A stretch of 34,336 nt of DNA from Planctomycetaceae bacterium (GTDB lineage Bacteria > Planctomycetota > Planctomycetia > Planctomycetales > Planctomycetaceae). The position numbers and the translations under genes are program-made. Positions within the stretch are counted from its first letter, which is position 1. Each line of letters opens with the position of its first letter. Shown here in pieces: positions 15,649 through 23,538 of this stretch. The notes under the pieces are model-generated. The model saw nothing but the letters and a program-made list of their open reading frames with translations, made no database searches and was not told the origin of the DNA. The DNA is taken from contig PBMZ01000173.1 in NCBI GenBank assembly GCA_002722955.1, forward strand, positions 1-34,336, read 5' to 3'.

Positions 15649-17778
15649 CTATGCGGCATACGATCGCTCGAATGACTGGAATGCCGCCGAGTTGACTTCG
15701 TCCAAGCGGATTTGACTGACCGCTTTCAGTTGTGTTTCACGTGTGATTTCGTTGTAACTAAGTACGACGAGTCGGGAGTATTCATTCGATGTGAGCTGCT
15801 TAAGTCCAACTCGCACGGCTGCCGAGCTGCAAAGCAAAGCGGGACGAGCGCCCGCCTGACCTAATGCTCGCACGCGACGAATGACCAATTCGCCAACTTC
15901 CTGACTGATCTCAGACGATAGTTTGTTCACAAAGCCAGTCGTCGAAAAATCGAAGCCAGCTTCCAACACGTCTTCAAGCGTCGCATCCAGTGTGACCACA
16001 CTCAGACTGCGATCAGCACCGAGGTGTTGCAGGCAAATCGTTCTCGCCAAAGCCGCTCTGACGTATTCTGTCAAAAGTGCAGAGTCGCGCGATTGAGAAG
16101 CGTAGTCGCCGAGCGTCTCTAAGATCGTTTCGAGGTCGCGGACTGGAACTCGCTCTTCCAAGAGTCTGCTCAGGACTTGCTGAATCAACGAGGGATCCAC
16201 AACCGATGGAATCAATTCTTCGACCAGCTTCGGAGCCGACTGTTTGAGGTTGTCGATCAACTGATGAACTTGTTGGCGAGTTAACAACTCGCTTGCGTGA
16301 TTGCGCGCGACCTCGGTCAAGTGAGTCATGATGGCTGTTGTCGGTTCGACCAAGCGGTAACCCAAAGACTCCGCGTGTTCTTTTTGATGGGATTCGATCC
16401 ATGTTGCCGAGCGACCGATCGATAGTCCGGTCATGCGAACGCCGGTTAACTCGCCCTTGGCATTGCCCGCATCAATGGCAAGGACTCCGTCGGCATAAGC
16501 GTGCCCCCAAGCAATGGGAATACCGCGAAGCTTGATTTGGTAATCGTTTGACTCCAGCCGTACGTTGTCGCGGATGCTAACCTTGGGAAGGATGATGCCC
16601 AGTTCTTGAGCAATCCGATGTCTCGCATTGGTGACTTGGTCGAGCAAGTCGCCACCGATCGACTTGTCGGCGAGCGAAATCAGGCCGACACCAAGCTCTA
16701 GCTCGAGTGGATTAACGGCAAGCTTTTCTTCTGGCTTCGCGGTCTTCGGTTCGAGTTGCTCGGTTGTTGCGTCGGTTTCAGAGTTTTGCTGCCCTCGCTG
16801 AGATCGCAAGATGAAGCCAACAACGCCGCATCCAGTACCGAGACAGAGCAGTGGTAATGTTGGCAGGCCAGTAAACGCTAACGCGAACAAGAATCCAGCC
16901 GACAATGCCATCGCCTCAGGATGTCGAAAAAGTTGGCTGACGAAATCTTGCGGTAGATCGCTGCTAACGGATGTCCTTGTCACGATCAAACCTGCAGCCA
17001 ACGCTATCAAGAATGCGGGAACTTGAGTGACTAGTCCATCGCCGATGGTCAACCGAGTGAAGACGCCGGTTGCTTGAGACAGGCTCATGCCATTCTCGAA
17101 CAGTCCGATGTACAACCCGCCAAGAATGTTCACAAACGTGATGACGATGCTCGCGATAGCGTCACCGCGAACAAACTTGCTGGCACCATCCATTGCTCCA
17201 TAGAAGTCGGCTTGCTGGGCAAGTTCTTCTCGGCGTTCGTGGGCTTCTGTCTGTGTCAGTAATCCAGCGGCAACGTCCGAATCGATGGCCATTTGCCGAC
17301 CGGGCATTCCATCCAAGGCAAATCGGGCCGCAACTTCGCTGACACGTGTGGCTCCCTTTGTGATGACAAGGAATTGGATCGTCAGCAGAATCGCGAACAA
17401 AATCAGTCCAACGACAAGCGTATCACCGGCGACAAAACCGCCGAAAGCTTCGATGACATTGCCGGCGGCCGAGGTTCCCTCGCTTCCACCACGAGTCAGA
17501 ATCAGGCGAGTCGACGCAACATTCAGGACTAATCGAATTAGCGTCGTGCCTAAGAGCACGGCTGGGAAGACGCTGAACTCGACCGGCCTTCGGACGTAAA
17601 TCGTTGTCAACAAGACGATTATGGCGGCGGTGATGTTGCAGGCCAGTAGCAAGTCCATCGCCACTGGTGGCAACGGCGCAATGATCACCAACACCGCGGC
17701 CACGATCAGTACCGGGAAGATTAGACCTCGATTTCGCGCGAAGACTCCGCGCCCATCGATTGCCGAATTCGGTGGCAT
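15649..17778 (-). CDS. flhA: FlhA, flagellar export gate protein
   Basis: A 709-residue FHIPEP-family membrane protein of the flagellar type III export gate. The N-terminal half has about eight hydrophobic segments, and includes the conserved cytoplasmic loop with DGMPGRQMAIDSDVAAGLL and ADFYGAMDGASKFVRGD. The C-terminal cytoplasmic half contains EPTTAIMTHLTEVARNHASE and ILETLGDY. The ATG at 17778 is preferred to an in-frame TTG four codons upstream, because GGAGG lies 5 bases before it. It is the first gene seen in this flagellar block; no FlhB or other gate proteins are nearby, so they must lie elsewhere. The close link with flhF, flhG and fliA favours FlhA over an injectisome SctV. Confidence 0.93.
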   Translation of the reverse strand: MPPNSAIDGRGVFARNRGLIFPVLIVAAVLVIIAPLPPVAMDLLLACNITAAIIVLLTTIYVRRPVEFSVFPAVLLGTTLIRLVLNVASTRLILTRGGSEGTSAAGNVIEAFGGFVAGDTLVVGLILFAILLTIQFLVITKGATRVSEVAARFALDGMPGRQMAIDSDVAAGLLTQTEAHERREELAQQADFYGAMDGASKFVRGDAIASIVITFVNILGGLYIGLFENGMSLSQATGVFTRLTIGDGLVTQVPAFLIALAAGLIVTRTSVSSDLPQDFVSQLFRHPEAMALSAGFLFALAFTGLPTLPLLCLGTGCGVVGFILRSQRGQQNSETDATTEQLEPKTAKPEEKLAVNPLELELGVGLISLADKSIGGDLLDQVTNARHRIAQELGIILPKVSIRDNVRLESNDYQIKLRGIPIAWGHAYADGVLAIDAGNAKGELTGVRMTGLSIGRSATWIESHQKEHAESLGYRLVEPTTAIMTHLTEVARNHASELLTRQQVHQLIDNLKQSAPKLVEELIPSVVDPSLIQQVLSRLLEERVPVRDLETILETLGDYASQSRDSALLTEYVRAALARTICLQHLGADRSLSVVTLDATLEDVLEAGFDFSTTGFVNKLSSEISQEVGELVIRRVRALGQAGARPALLCSSAAVRVGLKQLTSNEYSRLVVLSYNEITRETQLKAVSQIRLDEVNSAAFQSFERSYAA

Positions 17779-17994
17779 CCATGCCTCCAAGAAGACGGTA
17801 AGTCCTTGTCACACAATTGCTTGGAGTGACTGGACTGGGTGAGATGAGGGGAGAGGATAAGAGAGTTGAAGGCATTTGTGAAAATGCCCTCGGAGAGGAA
17901 TGCGGATTCTTAATAGATCTCTAATAACATGTCTAGATGGGTTCAGCAGTTATTGCCGCAACCTCTCGTATGACGGCTCTCCGAAGCCGAGTTC

Positions 17995-19278
17995 TTAGAA
18001 CGGTGGATTCGAAGAATGGACGGCTGCTTGGAGGGCTCGCTGTCGCAAGTCGGCCCATTCGGCGGAGCCGTCGTTGGGGATGTGCTCGAGATTCACGCCG
18101 CGAGGGAAGAAGGGAAGGCGGCCAAGATACCAGTCCTCCCAATACTGTTGGCAGTGGGTGTAGTAAGTCGTCGAGCCGCTTGGCCAGCGGATGGCGACGA
18201 GCAGATCAGGATGCGGGTACGGTTTCGGTTTTGGATCACAGCGGTAAAGCTCGATGGCCTCATCATCCAACTCGATCCCTAATCCAGGGCCTTCGGGAAT
18301 TGGGGCCAGACCGTTGATCACGGGTAACTCCGTCTTGATGCAGTCGCGTTCGAACAACTGATGGCAATTGACGGACGGCCAACGAGCGTGCTCAAGTACT
18401 GATCCCCAATGCAATGCGAAAGCCGCTGCGATCTTTGTTCCGACGATTTGGATGAAGAACGGCTTATTGAAAGCCCGACAAACGTGCGCGTCGGTCTGAA
18501 CTTTGGTCGCGCCGCCAGTGACCACGAAGCCGTCGACCATTTCCTCGCGGATGCAAGTTTCCATGGATGGCTCACCGATGTGATTCGGTGTGTGCATCGA
18601 GATGGGAATCTCGGTATGTCTCCGCAGGTGTTGGTAGCCCGCGATGTCGTGGTGAGGCAGCGGGCTCTCGAACATGACCACGTTATGGAATTGCTCCATC
18701 TCCTTCATCAGCCGCGTCGAGTGAGCGGTGTCGATACCGAAGCCGTTGAAATCCATATCGACTTCGAAGTAGTCAGGCAAGGTTTCGCAAAGAGCCCGAG
18801 TTTGCTCGATCAAATCCCACCACGGACGGCCTTTGGATTTGAAGCTGGTGTAACCATTCTCGATGGCCAGCTTGCATTCGCTTATCCAGTCCTCTGCGGG
18901 CAAATCGATGTCCCACCAAGAAATGTGGCAACGCTCGCGAATTTGCCTTCCCAGCATTTGATGAAGCGGAGCGTCGGCAGCTTTCGCGGCGGCATCCATC
19001 AACGCGATTTGTAATCCCGCACCAAGAGCATCGTCCCACATGTTTTCGGCGGGGTGCTTGCCAACAACCTGATTGATGGCCGCTTCGGTGACGCGTTCTT
19101 CGCCCCACGTGTAATAGACCATCGTCTCGCCGAAGCCAACGACACCGGAATCGAGCGTCACTTTGCAGATCTCGAAGATCGTCCAGTGTGGAATCTCACG
19201 AACCATGTTCTTAGCGGGAACGGGGCGAAGTGGCAAATCAACCCAAATGGTTTCGACGTTCTTGACGTTGTGCGACAT
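17995..19278 (-). CDS. Enolase-superfamily enzyme (mandelate racemase/muconate lactonising type)
   Basis: A 427-residue enzyme that probably abstracts a proton next to a carboxylate in a sugar acid or similar substrate, using a magnesium ion. The capping domain spans residues ~1-130. The barrel has the KxK pair (K147, K149 in FKSKGRPW), the first metal ligand region VDMDFNG (~173-179), the second FESPLP with Glu204, and the third around DGFVVT (~249). The distal end (GTKIAAAFALHWGSVLEHA) resembles the MLE/MR subgroups, but the substrate cannot be assigned. The neighbours do not form a sugar-acid pathway. Related planctomycete genes are often annotated only as mandelate racemase-like. Confidence 0.85.
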   Translation of the reverse strand: MSHNVKNVETIWVDLPLRPVPAKNMVREIPHWTIFEICKVTLDSGVVGFGETMVYYTWGEERVTEAAINQVVGKHPAENMWDDALGAGLQIALMDAAAKAADAPLHQMLGRQIRERCHISWWDIDLPAEDWISECKLAIENGYTSFKSKGRPWWDLIEQTRALCETLPDYFEVDMDFNGFGIDTAHSTRLMKEMEQFHNVVMFESPLPHHDIAGYQHLRRHTEIPISMHTPNHIGEPSMETCIREEMVDGFVVTGGATKVQTDAHVCRAFNKPFFIQIVGTKIAAAFALHWGSVLEHARWPSVNCHQLFERDCIKTELPVINGLAPIPEGPGLGIELDDEAIELYRCDPKPKPYPHPDLLVAIRWPSGSTTYYTHCQQYWEDWYLGRLPFFPRGVNLEHIPNDGSAEWADLRQRALQAAVHSSNPPF

Positions 19279-19355
19279 GATGGTTCTTTCGAATGAATAG
19301 GGAATGGAGACATCTTAGTTGGATTCCTTGCCATTCGGTAGGAAGTGCCGACTGG

Positions 19356-19784
19356 TCATTCTTGTGCCGGATGTCTTGATGTTTGACAGAGTAGAAGCTT
19401 CAGGTTAATCAAAGCTGGACGATTGGGTTGAAGCTTCTTAATGGTGGCACGTCCTGACGATGTTCTACCAATGATCACCGTCAAATCCGGGCTCCAGCGA
19501 AAATGGTGATTCCATTCATCTCGACGTGGATTATAAAGCGGAACACGTCGGCCGGATTCTGGATCAATCGAATCAGTGCTTACAAATTTGTGGCTGTTGC
19601 ATCCTTGGCACGACATCGCCAAGTTCGACATGTCATCCGAGCCTCTTTTTGATTTTGGCTCGATGTGTTCAAGCGATGGAGAATCTGGGCAAAACTTCAT
19701 TGGTGTCTGGCAGTATTCGCACTGATAATTGGCTCTTGCAAATACCGCATCGCGGATTTCTTGCGATGACCTAGATTCAGGCAT
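19356..19784 (-). CDS. HNH endonuclease-like protein
   Basis: A ~142-residue protein with a complete HNH pattern: CEYC near the start, SLEHIEPKSKRG with the catalytic-type His, NLAMSCQGCNSHK with the Asn and the second zinc CxxC. Proteins of this family nick or cut DNA, but the target here is unknown. I chose the ATG at 19784, which overlaps the stop of the upstream small gene by 8 bases; an ATG at 19808 in the same frame would add 8 residues. Neither has a clear ribosome site, so translation is probably coupled to the upstream gene. Confidence 0.78.
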   Translation of the reverse strand: MPESRSSQEIRDAVFARANYQCEYCQTPMKFCPDSPSLEHIEPKSKRGSDDMSNLAMSCQGCNSHKFVSTDSIDPESGRRVPLYNPRRDEWNHHFRWSPDLTVIIGRTSSGRATIKKLQPNRPALINLKLLLCQTSRHPAQE

Positions 19785-20169
19785 CAAATTGACCAATTCC
19801 GAGTTCATCCATCATTTCGAGAATGTCAACTTCTTTCCTGTGAGCGAGTTCAGCGACGAACTTTAGCCTACGCACGTGCGCGCTCTCAACAAGCGACGCT
19901 AATTTCTTCAGTTCCTCGTGCGAAGTTGCGTCAAGCTGCTCGTTGCGACGCAACTCCTGTAGTTTGTGATAGCGTTCCCAGATGGGTTCCGGCAATCCAC
20001 GAGTTGCTTGAAGTAACAAGTCTGTCTCAGTCATTTCAGCTAGCGGCACTTCGGCGACGGCGTCATCTAGCAAACTAATTGCCAACTCTTCGACGGATGT
20101 GTCTTGGTCGTCAGCTAAATCTTGCAGGCGTCGAGCCAAGTCTTCATTTAGGTTGATCAATACAGACAT
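19777..20169 (-). CDS. Small protein with ribbon-helix-helix-like N-terminus
   Basis: A 130-residue acidic protein. The start (VLINLNEDLARRLQDLADDQ, then DTSVEELAISLL) has the strand-helix-helix pattern of ribbon-helix-helix DNA-binding proteins and antitoxins. The middle and C-terminal parts are helical and charged (LPEPIWERYHKLQELRRNEQ, then SHEELKKLASLVE). I do not recognise a named family. It is directly upstream of, and overlaps, the HNH nuclease gene, so the two are almost certainly expressed together. The layout would fit a regulator-nuclease or antitoxin-toxin pair, but no function is demonstrated. Confidence 0.7.
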   Translation of the reverse strand: MSVLINLNEDLARRLQDLADDQDTSVEELAISLLDDAVAEVPLAEMTETDLLLQATRGLPEPIWERYHKLQELRRNEQLDATSHEELKKLASLVESAHVRRLKFVAELAHRKEVDILEMMDELGIGQFDA

Positions 20170-20256
20170 AAATATTCCCGCGAAGCCTGAGTGACACCCT
20201 TATAACTTGGCAAACGCTAATCGCGAGTCGATTTTAGCTTGTCGCAATGATTCGAA

Positions 20257-21960
20257 CTAAGTTTGCTCAGCCAGTTCAGCGGGGCTTGAGACCGATTTCT
20301 CGACTTCGGTTAGCAGTTGGTCGAGACGGAATGGTTTGTAGAGCACTGACTTGAGGCCCATTTGTTTGGCTTTGACGATCGAGTGTGAAGGATCGTAGCC
20401 GAAGCCCGTCATCAGGATGACAGGTAAGTGCTCGTGGATTTCGCGTAGTTTTTCGAAACACTCGAAGCCGGTCATGTCGGGCAAGCGAATGTCGGCCAAC
20501 ACCGTGTCGTAGTGGAAGCTGCGAACCATTAAGAAGGCTTCTTCGCCGTTGTGAGCCGTCTCGACATCGCAGCCGAAACGCCCCAGCAACTCATGAGCGG
20601 CTCGGCGTACGGTTTCGTCGCTGTCCACGACCAAGATGCGTTTGTTTCGCATGCGTGGCCGAATTGGCGTCTCGGGAAGTGCCGCCGGTACCGACTTCGG
20701 CCTAATCGTTTCACCGACCTTCTGAATCAATTGCTTGATGTCCCGAGTGTGCTTCAGCACGTGTTGCAAGCGTTCGCAAACTTCGGGCTCGTGGCCAATG
20801 TAACGTTCCAGGATCCAGGCTGCATCATTCAAGATCTCGTCGACCGGTTCCGCGACCTCACGCATGATCCGGTCTGTACTCTCCGTTGCGGTTGTAACTT
20901 TCTCGGCAACCAGCAACTCAAGCGTATTCAATGCCACGGCAACTTCGCGGCTGAAGAGTTCCAGGAATTTCAGGTCGTTTTCCGAGAACGCACCGGGTTC
21001 AGTGCTCTCGACATTGAACGTCCCATTGATTTCGTCGTGCAAGATCAACGGCACTGTGAGCGAACTTCTCGCGCCCTTCGCACCGATCAAATACAGCGGG
21101 TCGTTCTGCGTGTCTTCGCAAAGATAGCTCTTGCCGGTGGCGGCGACGAAGCCGGTGACGCCGTTCGCGGATGGCTCGGCATACAAATCGCGATCGGACG
21201 CGATTTTCTCCATGCCGTCAGTCAGCAGAAGTTCGAGCCTTTTGGTCTTTCTGTCGAGCAACCGAATCTCGACTGTCTCAAAACCAAGCAAGTCCTTCGA
21301 GAAATGAATGATCTTTGATTTCAGCAGATCAACACGATCCTCGATCGTCATCTCCAGGATTTCTTGGGGGGACAAGTCGCCCAGTTGCATCCCGGCTTGA
21401 TAGATCGCGTCGAGCTTTTGTTGTTCGAGCACTTCGGTCGACACGTCCCGCACCATCACGACCAGTGACGAAGGCAACTCGTCATGGTGTTCGTAAACGG
21501 GGGTCGTGTAGAGTTCGTAGTACTTGTCGTTGGCCCGCAGCGTGCTATGCGCGGCTTCGCCGGAGCCTAACGCTGTGTGGAACGGACAGAAGTCGGGACC
21601 GAGAATCTCTGGCGAGTTGAACGCTTCGAAGAAGTCCATCCCGACGAAGTCGTCGTCTTCGCGGCCGGCCAGGTGTTTCAGCTTGGAATTACACCATTGA
21701 ATTTGCAGCTCATAATCGAGCAGGGCGAGGCCGTCATGGATTTGCTCGAGCAAACCGCCAGCCTCAAGCAGAATGCTGGCCGACGAGATGTGGTGGCCCA
21801 ACAAAAAAAGCCCCGCGAAATCATCTTCTCGCAAGAGCTCTAAACCTGATTCTAGAGTTTCGGACAGGACTACGTCGAATCGCTCTTTTAGCTTTTCGAC
21901 GGTAGACTGTTCTTGCTCGCTACCCCGGCAAAAAACGAGTACCCTTTGATGGCCAGCCAC
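20257..21960 (-). CDS. PAS-GAF-receiver signalling protein with degenerate kinase core
   Basis: A 567-residue soluble signalling protein. Residues 1-70 resemble a receiver-like fold without clear phosphorylation residues. A PAS domain spans ~72-180 (IHDGLALLDYELQIQWCNSK) and a GAF domain ~200-350 (GVTGFVAATGKSYLCEDTQN, SLTVPLILHDEINGTFNVES). Residues ~362-416 resemble the dimerisation helices of a histidine kinase, but the expected His is missing (IMREVAEPVDEILND) and no ATPase domain follows. The C-terminus (~438-555) is a good receiver domain: acidic pocket VVDSDE (446, 448), acceptor Asp490 in LADIRLPDM, Thr518, and Lys542 in YKPF. It has no output domain, so it probably works through a partner kinase. 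The gene stands alone. Confidence 0.82.
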   Translation of the reverse strand: MAGHQRVLVFCRGSEQEQSTVEKLKERFDVVLSETLESGLELLREDDFAGLFLLGHHISSASILLEAGGLLEQIHDGLALLDYELQIQWCNSKLKHLAGREDDDFVGMDFFEAFNSPEILGPDFCPFHTALGSGEAAHSTLRANDKYYELYTTPVYEHHDELPSSLVVMVRDVSTEVLEQQKLDAIYQAGMQLGDLSPQEILEMTIEDRVDLLKSKIIHFSKDLLGFETVEIRLLDRKTKRLELLLTDGMEKIASDRDLYAEPSANGVTGFVAATGKSYLCEDTQNDPLYLIGAKGARSSLTVPLILHDEINGTFNVESTEPGAFSENDLKFLELFSREVAVALNTLELLVAEKVTTATESTDRIMREVAEPVDEILNDAAWILERYIGHEPEVCERLQHVLKHTRDIKQLIQKVGETIRPKSVPAALPETPIRPRMRNKRILVVDSDETVRRAAHELLGRFGCDVETAHNGEEAFLMVRSFHYDTVLADIRLPDMTGFECFEKLREIHEHLPVILMTGFGYDPSHSIVKAKQMGLKSVLYKPFRLDQLLTEVEKSVSSPAELAEQT

Positions 21961-22224
21961 GTTTGCAACGCTCCGAAACGGTTACCAGACTCTCAAATTA
22001 TACGGGCCAAACACAACACCGGCAACCCACCACGATTGGCCTGTTTTCTGTGATCGGTTGCTTGCATCCTTGGTATTGAAGCGGATTTGTGACATTCTTC
22101 AACTTTTTCCGCGGCACTCAAAACTTCACAAGTAGCTACTTATCTGTCGACACCAGTGACGCGCGATTCACTCAGAATTAATAGTATCAACAACTATTTA
22201 ATCGAGAAGCACATCGGAGACAAC

Positions 22225-23514
22225 ATGAGAAACCAACTGGCATTGATTGGCATCAGCATCGCCTTAATCGTTACGCAGACATCCACTTCGGCGTTGGGGC
22301 AATTCAACTACGACGAAGCCAAGGTCCCCAAATTCGAACTCCCTAAGCTGCTAGTCAGTGCATCGGGCAAGAAAATCGCGACCGCTGCGGATTGGAAGAA
22401 AGTACGACGCCCCGAGATCTTCAAGTTGTTCCAGGACGAGATGTACGGAGCCGCCCCCGGTCGACCTGAGGGAATGACCTTCAAGGTATTCGAATCGAGC
22501 GACAAAGCTCTTGGTGGCAAGGCAACTCGCAAGCAGGTGAGAGTGCAGTTCGTTAAGGATAACGAAGACGCTTGGATGGATATCCTCATCTACACGCCCA
22601 ACAAAGTGAAAGGTGCAGTCCCGGGGTTTCTTGGCCTGAACTTTAACGGCAACCACTCGGTTGTGAATGACCCCGCGATCCCAGTGACGCCGCGTTGGGT
22701 TCGCTCGAATGGCAAGGGCGTCGTCAAAAACAAGGCCTCGGAAGCGGGACGTGGCGGCAATGCCAGCCGCTGGGCAATCGACTCGATTCTGGATGCTGGT
22801 TACGCACTGATCACGGTTTACTGCGGAGATTTGGACGAAGATTACAAAGGCAATTTTCAAAACGGCGTGCAACCGTTGTTCTATAAGAAAGGCCAAACGG
22901 AACCATCACCAAGCCAGTGGGGAACGATCAGCGTCTGGGCTTGGGGGCTGAGCCGAACGATGGACTACCTTGAAACCGACGATGACATCGATCACAAGAA
23001 GATCGCGGTGATGGGCCATTCGCGTTTGGGGAAAACTGCACTTTGGGCAGGTGCCAGTGACGAGCGATTCGCGATTGTCATCAGCAACAACAGCGGCTGC
23101 GGTGGAGCAGCCTTGAGTCGTCGCGAGTTCGGCGAGACAGTCCGCCGGATCAACACCAGCTTCCCTCACTGGTTCTGTGGCAACTTCAAGAAGTACAACG
23201 ATAACGTCAACGCCTTGCCCATCGACCAGCACATGCTCGTAGCACTGATCGCGCCACGACCCGCCTACATCGCCAGCGCGGTCGAAGATCGCTGGGCCGA
23301 TCCTCGAGGCGAATTCCTTTCAGCCAAGCACGCAGAGCCCGTTTACGCTTTGTTTGAAGACGGAGCTACCGGTGTCGGTGCCAAGAAGTGGCCGGGCGTC
23401 GACAAGCCAGTCTCAGGCATCATGGGTTACCACATCCGCACTGGAGCGCACGACGTCACAGAGTACGATTGGCAGCAGTACATTCACTTTGCGAATCGGC
23501 ATTTTGGTCGATAG
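22225..23514 (+). CDS. Secreted CE15-like glucuronoyl esterase / acetylxylan esterase-like
   Basis: A 429-residue alpha/beta-hydrolase, probably exported (hydrophobic residues 3-24, possible cleavage after SALG). The ATG at 22225 is preferred to an upstream GTG at 22156 because CGGAGA sits 5 bases before it. The nucleophile motif GHSRLGKTALWAG puts Ser at 266. ISNNSGCGGAALSRREFGET (286-305) is typical of bacterial carbohydrate esterase family 15, and HIRTGAHDVTEYDW (403-416) supplies the catalytic His409. VEDRWADPRGEF (~353) could supply the acid. The enzyme class cleaves ester links between glucuronic acid and lignin or related groups in plant or algal polymers; the actual substrate is not known. 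Confidence 0.85.
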   Translation: MRNQLALIGISIALIVTQTSTSALGQFNYDEAKVPKFELPKLLVSASGKKIATAADWKKVRRPEIFKLFQDEMYGAAPGRPEGMTFKVFESSDKALGGKATRKQVRVQFVKDNEDAWMDILIYTPNKVKGAVPGFLGLNFNGNHSVVNDPAIPVTPRWVRSNGKGVVKNKASEAGRGGNASRWAIDSILDAGYALITVYCGDLDEDYKGNFQNGVQPLFYKKGQTEPSPSQWGTISVWAWGLSRTMDYLETDDDIDHKKIAVMGHSRLGKTALWAGASDERFAIVISNNSGCGGAALSRREFGETVRRINTSFPHWFCGNFKKYNDNVNALPIDQHMLVALIAPRPAYIASAVEDRWADPRGEFLSAKHAEPVYALFEDGATGVGAKKWPGVDKPVSGIMGYHIRTGAHDVTEYDWQQYIHFANRHFGR

Positions 23515-23538
23515 CGATTGACGCTGTCTGTTCGAGAG

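Noticed and set aside
17871..17989. Hairpins GGCATTT/AAATGCC (17871-17888) and CGGCT/AGCCG (17974-17989), with CTCGGAGAG and CTCTCCGA nearby
   Set aside because: They might be a decayed copy of the ACTCTCCGAGT family, but the shared stretch is only 8-9 bases and the stems differ.
18409..19014. 201-codon open frame on the plus strand
   Set aside because: It mirrors the enolase-superfamily gene, whose active-site motifs are clear on the other strand.
20551..21318. 255-codon open frame on the plus strand
   Set aside because: It is opposite the PAS-GAF-receiver gene and has no recognisable motif.
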